Shown: piece after piece, positions 58,398-64,000 of the stretch
How the letters are laid out: each line of letters starts with the position of its first letter
How positions within the stretch are numbered: the first letter of the stretch is position 1
Assembly: GCA_902384935.1 (NCBI GenBank)
Contig: CABMDO010000009.1
Location: 1-64,000 of the forward strand
Direction of reading: 5' to 3'
Origin: Candidatus Norongarragalina meridionalis
GTDB lineage: Archaea > Micrarchaeota > Micrarchaeia > Norongarragalinales > Norongarragalinaceae
DNA: 64,000 bases
Made by a program: the position numbers and the translations under genes
Notes under the pieces: model-generated
Seen by the model: the letters and a program-made list of their open reading frames with translations, nothing else
The model's database searches: none
Told to the model about the DNA's origin: nothing

Positions 58398-59045
58398 ATG
58401 GAATACAATGAAATAATCCGCGAATTACGCGCCGAGGCAAATCCGAAGAACGTCGAAGGCATGTCGCGCTTCGGCATAAACCCGAAAAACACGCTGGGCG
58501 TTTGCGTTCCGAAAATCCGCGCGCTTGCGAAGAAAATCGGAAAAAACCACGGACTCGCGCCGAAGCTCTGGGCATCCGGAATTCACGAGGCGCGGCTGCT
58601 CGCGACGATGATTGAAGAACCCGCCAAGGTTACGGAAGCGCAGATGGAGCGCTGGGCGAAGGATTTCGACTCATGGGGCGTATGCGACCAGGCGTGCATG
58701 AACCTCTTCGACAAGACGCCGTACGCCTGGAAAAAAGCGGTTGCGTGGACGTCGCGCAGGGAGGAATTCGTCAAGCGCGCGGGCTTCGCGCTCATGGCGT
58801 CCCTGGCGGTGCACGACAAGAAAGCCGAAGACGGAAAATTCCTGAAACTCCTGCCGCTCATCGTCCGCGAATCCGACGACAACCGCAATTTCGTGAAAAA
58901 AGCGGCGAACTGGGCGTTGAGGCAGATAGGCAAGCGAAACGGAAGACTGAGAAAAGAGGCGGTAAAAACCGCCAAGCTGATTCTGAGGAAGGATTCCCCG
59001 TCGGCGCGCTGGATCGCGTCCGACGCGCTGCGCGAACTCACCTGA
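58398..59045 (+). CDS. AlkD-like DNA alkylation repair protein
   Basis: The 215-residue protein is made of HEAT-like helical repeats, with GMSRFGINPKNTLGVCVPKIRALAKK at the start, DSWGVCDQACMNLF and NFVKKAANWALRQIGKRN. AlkD-type glycosylases remove bulky or alkylated bases. Glu/Asp/Trp catalytic residues cannot be assigned with certainty here. It starts directly after uppP. Confidence 0.82.
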   Translation: MEYNEIIRELRAEANPKNVEGMSRFGINPKNTLGVCVPKIRALAKKIGKNHGLAPKLWASGIHEARLLATMIEEPAKVTEAQMERWAKDFDSWGVCDQACMNLFDKTPYAWKKAVAWTSRREEFVKRAGFALMASLAVHDKKAEDGKFLKLLPLIVRESDDNRNFVKKAANWALRQIGKRNGRLRKEAVKTAKLILRKDSPSARWIASDALRELT

Positions 59046-59046
59046 G

Positions 59047-59054
59047 TTTTTAAA
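59047..59054 (+). promoter_or_regulatory. TATA box of the molybdopterin oxidoreductase gene
   Basis: TTTTTAAA lies about 25 bases before GTG 59076, so the gene is leaderless. It overlaps the end of the AlkD-like gene region by only a few bases. Confidence 0.5.
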
Positions 59055-59075
59055 TTCTTGCGGCGTAATGGTTTC

Positions 59076-59750
59076 GTGGGCAGGCTCCCGATGCTAATCG
59101 CGCTGTGCTTATGCGTAGCGCTGCTCGGCTGCGTGCAGCAAGCGCCTCCTGCAACGCAAAACGGAACCGTGCCGTCCGCGCTGCCGAGCGTCGAGGTGCG
59201 GGAATACAACGGCGAACGGCTCTCAACAGCCGACGATTTCAGGGAAAACTCCATAAGCGGACCGCAGTACGTGGACGAAAGCGCGTACCGCCTGAAGATA
59301 ACGGGACTCGTCGAAACGCCGCGCAGCTACACGTACGACGAAGTCGTTAACGGACACGCGCGTTACTCGAAAGTCGTGGACCTCAACTGCGTCGAGGGCT
59401 GGAGCGTAAAAATACTCTGGGAAGGCGTGCTAGTCAGCGACCTGCTCAAGGAAGCGAAGCCTCTTCCCGGCGCGAAAACCGTGATATTCCGAGCCTACGA
59501 CGGCTACACGTCGGGATTTCCGCTGGAATATTTCAACAACGACATAATCATGGCGTATAAAATGAACAATGCGACGCTCCGCCCCGACAGGGGATTCCCG
59601 TTCCAGCTCGTGGCTGAAAGCAAGTGGGGCTACAAGTGGGTTAAATGGATAACAGAGATAGAATTGTCTAACGACACGAACTTCAAAGGATACTGGGAAA
59701 GCAGGGGATACGCGAAGGAAGGGGACCTGAACAGCAGCTTCATCGGATGA
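59076..59750 (+). CDS. Molybdopterin-dependent oxidoreductase, lipoprotein (sulfite-oxidase/MsrP-like)
   Basis: The 224-residue protein has a signal ending in LLGC (C19), typical of lipoproteins, and a sulfite-oxidase-fold core with VDLNCVEGWSVKILWEGVLVSDLL, in which C105 is the expected molybdenum ligand. It resembles MsrP/YedY catalytic domains but is shorter. With the 2-TM protein and msrB next to it, repair of oxidised methionine outside the cell is a plausible role. Start GTG 59076 is set by the TATA box; TTG 59058 is an alternative. Confidence 0.8.
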   Translation: MGRLPMLIALCLCVALLGCVQQAPPATQNGTVPSALPSVEVREYNGERLSTADDFRENSISGPQYVDESAYRLKITGLVETPRSYTYDEVVNGHARYSKVVDLNCVEGWSVKILWEGVLVSDLLKEAKPLPGAKTVIFRAYDGYTSGFPLEYFNNDIIMAYKMNNATLRPDRGFPFQLVAESKWGYKWVKWITEIELSNDTNFKGYWESRGYAKEGDLNSSFIG

Positions 59751-59754
59751 GCGC

Positions 59755-59976
59755 ATGAATTGGAAGAAAATAGTGCACTGGACGCTTCTGGCGGTCATAA
59801 TCGTCTACATAGTGACTGGTTTGGGCATAACCGAATACCGAACCGTCGAGCCTTTGACGTTCGGGATGCTGACGAAACCTCTCGCGTTCCAGATACACTA
59901 CGACCTGATCATCCCGTTCGTCCTCCTGCTCGCGCTGCACGTCGCGTTGACACTCAAGGACAGGAAAAAACGCTAG
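59755..59976 (+). CDS. Two-helix membrane protein, putative haem-b anchor (DUF4405-like)
   Basis: The 73-residue protein has two transmembrane segments (about 7-26 and 46-66). Histidines lie at 8 (IVHW), 48 (IHYD) and 62 (LHVA) near the helix ends, a pattern that could ligate one haem between helices, as in a minimal cytochrome b. It follows the molybdopterin enzyme by four bases and may pass electrons to it, as MsrQ does for MsrP. Haem binding is an inference from His placement. Confidence 0.65.
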   Translation: MNWKKIVHWTLLAVIIVYIVTGLGITEYRTVEPLTFGMLTKPLAFQIHYDLIIPFVLLLALHVALTLKDRKKR

Positions 59977-59983
59977 AACGTCC

Positions 59984-60367
59984 TCATTTCTTTTCGTCTT
60001 TGAAATCCAGCGAAACCGAATTGATGCAGTACCTTTTCCCCGTAGGCTGCGGCCCATCGCCGAAAACGTGGCCGAGATGGCTGCCGCATTTCGCGCAAAG
60101 AACCTCGGTGCGCGGGACGATAATGCTCGTATCGGTCTTGAAGGTCACACTTCTCGGAATCGCGTCGTAAAAGCTCGGCCAGCCCGTTCCAGAATCGAAC
60201 TTCGTCTTGGAGTCGAAAAGCATGTTCCCGCACACCTTGCAGACGAACTTTCCCGTGCCCTTGACGTGAAGCAGGGAACCGCTGAACGGCGGCTCCGTTC
60301 CGCACTGCTGCGTCACGCGGTACTCCTCGGCGGTTAGTTTTTTCTTCAACTCCGAATCAGACGGCAT
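59984..60367 (-). CDS. msrB: Peptide-methionine (R)-S-oxide reductase
   Basis: The 127-residue MsrB has two zinc cysteine pairs, C43/C46 and C91/C94, and the catalytic GKRYCINSVSL with C114. It reduces the R form of methionine sulfoxide in proteins. It is convergent with the molybdopterin operon, and its role fits that of the neighbouring enzyme. ATG 60367 gives full length. Confidence 0.95.
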   Translation of the reverse strand: MPSDSELKKKLTAEEYRVTQQCGTEPPFSGSLLHVKGTGKFVCKVCGNMLFDSKTKFDSGTGWPSFYDAIPRSVTFKTDTSIIVPRTEVLCAKCGSHLGHVFGDGPQPTGKRYCINSVSLDFKDEKK

Positions 60368-60401
60368 GAAAAGCGTTACCGTTGCGGATATAAAAAAGAA
60401 C

Positions 60402-60476
60402 TGCTCCGATCGGGATTTGAACCCGAGTTACCGGCTTGAAAGGCCAGCGTCCTTGGCCGGACTAGACGATCGGAGC
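60402..60476 (-). tRNA. tRNA-Glu (anticodon UUC)
   Basis: On the minus strand the 75-base sequence folds as a cloverleaf. The acceptor stem GCTCCGA pairs with TCGGAGC, with A as discriminator. The anticodon stem is CTGGC/GCCGG around loop CTTTCAA, giving UUC. The T arm is CGGG TTCAAAT CCCG. No CCA is encoded. A TATA box lies about 30 bases upstream. No intron is seen. Confidence 0.95.
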
Positions 60477-60502
60477 GCGGAGTAAGTTAGGAGCGGAATT
60501 GC

Positions 60503-60510
60503 TTAAAAAA
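60503..60510 (-). promoter_or_regulatory. TATA box of tRNA-Glu
   Basis: The minus-strand sequence TTTTTTAA lies about 30 bases before the tRNA 5' end. It overlaps the end of the zinc-ribbon gene by nothing and is spaced as expected for an archaeal tRNA promoter. Confidence 0.5.
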
Positions 60511-60514
60511 GCGC

Positions 60515-60673
60515 CTACTGGATGGAGCGAAGGAACCCGTTCGCGTCCTCCTTGTAGACGCGGGAGCAGTTCACGCACTTGAACGTCCCTTCCGACGGGT
60601 TGTGCGTCATCTCGTACGCGACGTCCGTCTGCGTGAAACACTTCGGGCACCTAGCCTCGCACGGCAACACCAT
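60515..60673 (-). CDS. Small zinc-ribbon protein
   Basis: The 52-residue protein has two CxxC pairs, CPKC near residue 9 and CVNC near residue 33, spaced as in a zinc ribbon, with a basic surface. Such mini-proteins often bind RNA or act in transcription. It lies 11 bases after the PRC-barrel stop on the same strand and so is probably cotranscribed. Confidence 0.7.
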   Translation of the reverse strand: MVLPCEARCPKCFTQTDVAYEMTHNPSEGTFKCVNCSRVYKEDANGFLRSIQ

Positions 60674-60684
60674 ATAAATCAGCC

Positions 60685-60969
60685 TCAGAATCCAGTTCCG
60701 GAAGAGGTGTCGCCGAGGTTTCTCCTGTCGACGACCATCACGTCCTTGATGTCGAGCACCGCCGCGTAGGGCACGGTTATCAGTCCGCTGCCCTCCTTCT
60801 TCGCGCGGTTCGCGTAAGTGGAATCGGGGTTCGGCTCTACCAGCACGGACTCGAGCTTGCCCGTGTGAGCGTTCATGTACAAATCGATCACACGCCCGAG
60901 CTCTTCGCCGTCGGTGGTGATAATCCTCTTTCCCGCGAGTTGTTTCGCGATAGCGTATTTAACCATCAC
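60685..60969 (-). CDS. PRC-barrel domain protein
   Basis: The 94-residue protein is a PRC-barrel: LAGKRIITTDGEELGRVIDLYMNAHTGKLESVLVEPN and LITVPYAAVLDIKDVMVVD. The domain is found in photosynthetic reaction-centre H subunits, RimM and archaeal CdpA/CdpB proteins that join SepF in division. An archaeal division role is therefore possible but not shown. Start is ATG 60969 or 60966. Confidence 0.85.
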   Translation of the reverse strand: MMVKYAIAKQLAGKRIITTDGEELGRVIDLYMNAHTGKLESVLVEPNPDSTYANRAKKEGSGLITVPYAAVLDIKDVMVVDRRNLGDTSSGTGF

Positions 60970-61020
60970 TTTTCACCTTCCGAATTAATTTTCGAATTTC
61001 TAACCGCCCTATTGCTTAAA

Positions 61021-61061
61021 TACCTTTTGCCGAGGGCGTAATACCTTTTGCCGACGGTGTA
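61021..61061 (+). repeat. 21-base imperfect tandem repeat upstream of a promoter
   Basis: TACCTTTTGCCGAGGGCGTA at 61021-61040 is repeated as TACCTTTTGCCGACGGTGTA at 61042-61061, differing at two positions. The second copy runs straight into the TATA box (GTATTTAAATAG), and an AT-rich CTTAAATA precedes the first copy. It could be a pair of activator sites or a duplicated promoter. Confidence 0.55.
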
Positions 61062-61098
61062 TTTAAATAGATTGCGTTATTCTTTTCGGGGTGTAGGC

Positions 61099-61362
61099 AT
61101 GAAAGTCAAGGACGAAGTTCTTAAAACAATAGACGCGCTCAAGAAGGCGGGTTTCACTCCCGTAGACGCGGTTTTCGAAGGCGCCGTCGGAGTCAAGGAG
61201 GACACTACGCTCGCATTCGTGGACAAGCTCAACGACAACCAGCTCGTTTCGGGAGTGGTGAGGATAATCTACACTACGCCCGACGAGGACGTGCGTTTCG
61301 TCGAGATTCCGATAGGACAGGCTCCGGGCGGCGCCGAAGAGCCCGCGCCGAAAAAGAAATAA
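61099..61362 (+). CDS. Small hypothetical protein
   Basis: The 87-residue acidic-basic protein reads MKVKDEVLKTIDALKKAGFTPVDAVFEGAV with strands (DTTLAFVDKL, VVRIIYTTP, VRFVEIPIG) and a Pro/Lys tail. No family is recognised. Start at ATG 61099 is about 30 bases after the TATA box. A T-rich tract follows the stop at 61368-61387, and hppA comes next. Confidence 0.65.
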   Translation: MKVKDEVLKTIDALKKAGFTPVDAVFEGAVGVKEDTTLAFVDKLNDNQLVSGVVRIIYTTPDEDVRFVEIPIGQAPGGAEEPAPKKK

Positions 61363-61367
61363 AGGCG

Positions 61368-61387
61368 TTTTCCGCTTTTTCTCTCTT
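61368..61387 (+). terminator. T-rich terminator
   Basis: Runs of T after the stop at 61362 (TTTTCC, TTTTTC, TCTCTT) resemble an archaeal terminator, although the hppA ribosome-binding site follows within 10 bases, so some transcripts may continue. Confidence 0.4.
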
Positions 61388-61407
61388 AATAGCGAGGTGG
61401 GGATGTA

Positions 61408-63378
61408 GTGTTCACTGCTGCAGTAATGTTCGGATTGGGAGTAGGCGCGTTCGTGCTGCTCGTCGCGGCGTATCTCGCGTGGAGCGTTCTGAAGCTCGAC
61501 GCGGGCAACGACAGGATGAAGGCGGTTGCCGCGGCCATACAGGAAGGTGCGTCGGCGTATCTCGGAAGGCAGTATAAGACGCTCGCCCCGTTCGTCGTAG
61601 TTTTGCTTCTCATCATCGGCTATTTCGTCGGCTGGCTTACCGCCGTTGCGTTCCTGGGCGGAGTCCTCTGCTCCGCTGCCGCGGGATACGTCGGCATGAC
61701 GGTTTCCGTGCGCGCCAACGTGCGCGCGGCGCATGCTGCTCGCAGCGGGCTCAAGGACGCCCTTTCCGTAGCGGTGCGCGGCGGCGCGGTTACGGGAATG
61801 ACGCTCGTCGGACTCGGATTGCTCGGCGTATGCGCGGTCTACGGCACGTTCGGCGACCTTAACGCCCTCATTGGCTTCGGATTCGGCGCGTCGCTCATCT
61901 CCCTGTTCGCGCGAGTGGGAGGAGGCATCTACACGAAGGCTGCCGACGTCGGCGCGGACCTCGTCGGCAAGATCGAGAAGGGCATACCCGAAGACGACCC
62001 CCGCAACCCCGCGGTTATCGCGGACAACGTCGGCGACAATGTCGGGGATTGCGCGGGCATGGCTGCCGACTTGTTCGAGTCGTACGCCGTGACCATAATC
62101 GCGGCGATGCTCCTCGGCATGGCGCTCGGGCCCACTTACGTCGAACTCCCGCTCATAATCGCAAGCGTCGGCGCGCTCGCAGGCGCCGCGGGAGTTTTCT
62201 TCATAAGGCTCGGTTCCTCGAAAAACATAATGCACGCGCTGTACAAGGGCGTGATAGCGGCGGCGGCCATTGCACTCGTGGGCTTCTACGCGTGGTTCGG
62301 AACCGACATGAACCTGATGCTCGCGGCGGCAATCGGCATCGTCGTCACGGGGCTCATCTTCCTCATCACGGAATACTACACCTCGAAGGATTACGCGCCC
62401 GTAAGGAGCGTCGCGGAAGCCGCCAGAACCGGAGCGGGAACCAACCTCATCTCGGGGCTCGCGGTGGGGCTTGAAAGCACGGCGCTGCCCGTGCTTCTGA
62501 TAGTCGCGGCAATAGCGGCGTCCTACACGCTCGCAGGCGTCTACGGCATTGCTATTGCAGCAGCTGCGATGCTTTCGCTCACTGGCGTCATAATCACGCT
62601 CGACGCCTATGGTCCGATTACCGACAACGCAGGCGGAATCGCGGAGATGAGCGGCCTGCCTCCCTCGGTGCGCAAGGTAACCGATGCGCTTGACGCTGTC
62701 GGAAACACCACGAAAGCGACTACGAAGGGATTCGCAATCGCTGGCGCCGCGCTCGGCGCGCTCGCTCTGTTCGCAGCGTTCGCTGAGGCAACGCAGCTCA
62801 CTTCCGTCAACGTTCTTAACGCGGGCGTAGTCGTGGGATTGTTCCTCGGAGGATTGCTGCCGTTCCTGTTCGCCTCCTTCCTGATGAAGGCGGTTGGAAA
62901 GGCGGCTTTTGAAATCGTCGAGGAAGTCCGCCGCCAGTTCCGCGAAATCAAGGGGCTGATGTCGGGCAAGGGCAAGCCGGATTACGCGCGCTGCGTGGAC
63001 ATAAGCGCCAGCGCGGCGTTGCGCGAACTCATGGTTCCGGGATTCATCGCCGTTGCGTCGCCGCTCGTCGTGGGATTCCTCTTTGGCGCAGAAGCGCTCG
63101 GCGGATTGCTCGCAGGCGTAATCGTCTCGGGCTTCCTGCTCGCGCTGTTCATGGCGAACTCAGGCGCGGCGTGGGATAATGCGAAGAAATACATAGAGGA
63201 CGGCAAGTTCGGCGGAAAGGGAAGCGACGCCCACAAAGCAGCAGTGGTGGGAGACACAGTCGGCGACCCCTTCAAGGACACCGCGGGGCCGTCGCTTAAC
63301 GCGCTGATAAAAGTGGTAAACACCGTTTCGCTGGTGTTCGCAGCGGCAATCGCAGCCAACGCGCTGAACCTGATATGA
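61408..63378 (+). CDS. hppA: Membrane-bound proton-pumping pyrophosphatase (K+-independent type)
   Basis: The 656-residue enzyme couples pyrophosphate hydrolysis to proton transport through about 16 transmembrane helices. It has the active-site DVGADLVGKIEKGIPEDDPRNPAVIADNVGDNVGD and the C-terminal GDTVGDPFKDTAGPSLN. The position that separates K+-dependent (Ala) from K+-independent (Lys) enzymes reads Lys in VGNTTKATTKG, near residue 436, so this is probably the K+-independent proton pump. Start is GTG 61408 after a GAGGTG site. Confidence 0.95.
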   Translation: MFTAAVMFGLGVGAFVLLVAAYLAWSVLKLDAGNDRMKAVAAAIQEGASAYLGRQYKTLAPFVVVLLLIIGYFVGWLTAVAFLGGVLCSAAAGYVGMTVSVRANVRAAHAARSGLKDALSVAVRGGAVTGMTLVGLGLLGVCAVYGTFGDLNALIGFGFGASLISLFARVGGGIYTKAADVGADLVGKIEKGIPEDDPRNPAVIADNVGDNVGDCAGMAADLFESYAVTIIAAMLLGMALGPTYVELPLIIASVGALAGAAGVFFIRLGSSKNIMHALYKGVIAAAAIALVGFYAWFGTDMNLMLAAAIGIVVTGLIFLITEYYTSKDYAPVRSVAEAARTGAGTNLISGLAVGLESTALPVLLIVAAIAASYTLAGVYGIAIAAAAMLSLTGVIITLDAYGPITDNAGGIAEMSGLPPSVRKVTDALDAVGNTTKATTKGFAIAGAALGALALFAAFAEATQLTSVNVLNAGVVVGLFLGGLLPFLFASFLMKAVGKAAFEIVEEVRRQFREIKGLMSGKGKPDYARCVDISASAALRELMVPGFIAVASPLVVGFLFGAEALGGLLAGVIVSGFLLALFMANSGAAWDNAKKYIEDGKFGGKGSDAHKAAVVGDTVGDPFKDTAGPSLNALIKVVNTVSLVFAAAIAANALNLI

Positions 63379-64000
63379 TGATTGCGGCGGACGATGCGAC
63401 TCGCCTGCGTAAGGCTGGCTACGTAATAGTCGGCAGCCACAGCGCGGCGAAGGTATGCCTCTGGACTAAGCGCGCTCTTCTCGACAGGGGATTCTGCTAC
63501 AAGCAGAAATTCTACGGCATCTCCTCGCACCGCTGCCTGCAGATGACGCCGACGCTGCCGTTCTGCACGCAAAGATGTGTATTCTGCTGGAGATCCACAA
63601 AACTATTCTCGACTAAATGGGAAGGCGCGGTTGACGAACCCGACGAAATAATCGACGGTTGCATTGATGCGCAGCGCCTTCTTCTCAACGGATTCAAAGG
63701 CCATCCCGACATCAATATCGCCAAGTTCAGAGAAGCGCAGAATCCGAACCAGGCAGCGATTTCCTTGGATGGCGAACCCACGCTTTACCCGAAAATAGGG
63801 GAAATGATAACGGAATTCAAAAGGCGCGGCTTCACCACATTCCTCGTAACAAACGGCACCCGCCCAAAAACGCTGGCATCGTTGCCAACCCTTCCCACCA
63901 ATCTCTACGTCTCGTCCTGCGCCCCCGACGAAGCCGCCTACAAGAAAACGTGCGCGCCCACGATAAAGGACGGATGGAAACGCCTGAACGAAACACTCGA
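63375..64000 (+). CDS. taw1: TYW1-like wyosine synthase, 5' part (cut by window end)
   Basis: The reading frame runs to the window end without a stop. It has PFCTQRCVFCW with the CxxxCxxC cluster at about residues 64-71, ISLDGEPTLYPKIGEMI and FLVTNGTRP, matching archaeal tRNA 4-demethylwyosine synthase, which builds the tricyclic base at G37 of tRNA-Phe. ATG 63375 overlaps the hppA stop (ATGATG). Downstream residues are outside the window. Confidence 0.92.
   Translation, partial: MMIAADDATRLRKAGYVIVGSHSAAKVCLWTKRALLDRGFCYKQKFYGISSHRCLQMTPTLPFCTQRCVFCWRSTKLFSTKWEGAVDEPDEIIDGCIDAQRLLLNGFKGHPDINIAKFREAQNPNQAAISLDGEPTLYPKIGEMITEFKRRGFTTFLVTNGTRPKTLASLPTLPTNLYVSSCAPDEAAYKKTCAPTIKDGWKRLNETL

Overview
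The window is archaeal chromosomal DNA. It encodes Orc1/Cdc6 (two copies), the large subunit of DNA polymerase D, RNA polymerase subunit K, ribosomal protein L35Ae, deoxyhypusine synthase, Trm1, a TYW1-type wyosine enzyme, endonuclease Q, UbiA and geranylgeranyl reductase enzymes for archaeal lipids, and archaeal SepF. Starts are a mixture of leaderless genes (TATA-like box about 25 bases before ATG or GTG) and Shine-Dalgarno-led genes, with many ATGA or GTGA overlaps. Proteins are short, convergent genes often overlap by a few bases, and many small membrane proteins have no recognisable family. This suits a streamlined archaeon, possibly a DPANN lineage such as Micrarchaeota or Diapherotrites. 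That placement is an inference.

Layout. 0-10.4 kb: surface and sugar genes (pilin-like peptide, phosphomannomutase, glycosyltransferases), a flavoprotein reductase, a PHP phosphatase, an Orc1/Cdc6 gene interrupted by an in-frame UAG, a radical-SAM-like protein, translin, SerRS and deoxyhypusine synthase. 10.4-19.4 kb: a defence and DNA-processing island with a PD-(D/E)XK-like protein, EndoQ, Vsr, a C5-cytosine methylase, a probable restriction enzyme, an SPPY methylase, and an AT-rich SIR2-DUF262 gene pair read in the opposite direction. 19.5-22.7 kb: small proteins including DUF424, a winged-helix/RelE-like toxin-antitoxin pair and a DHH phosphoesterase. 22.7-26.8 kb: ten small membrane proteins in a tight array, two of which sit behind matching palindromes.

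26.8-35.4 kb: a LOG-like protein, a HerA-like protein that has lost its Walker A lysine, Trm1, L35Ae and a 1497-residue secreted cysteine-rich protein. 35.5-46.5 kb, mostly minus strand: SepF, HtpX, phosphoglycerate kinase, the intact Orc1/Cdc6, PolD DP2, NAD(P)HX dehydratase, a BofA-like protein and a truncated NFACT protein. 46.5-51.7 kb: a six-gene PadR/ABC-export operon behind a perfect palindrome. 51.8-64 kb: RpoK, a ferredoxin-geranylgeranyl reductase pair, a beta-CASP nuclease, a YjbQ protein next to a RuBisCO-like protein, UppP, AlkD-like repair, a molybdopterin oxidoreductase with a 2-TM partner and MsrB, tRNA-Glu, a proton-pumping pyrophosphatase and the start of TYW1.

The best candidates for something undescribed are the SIR2-DUF262 cassette with its restriction-modification neighbours, the small-membrane-protein array, and the divergent RuBisCO-like protein.
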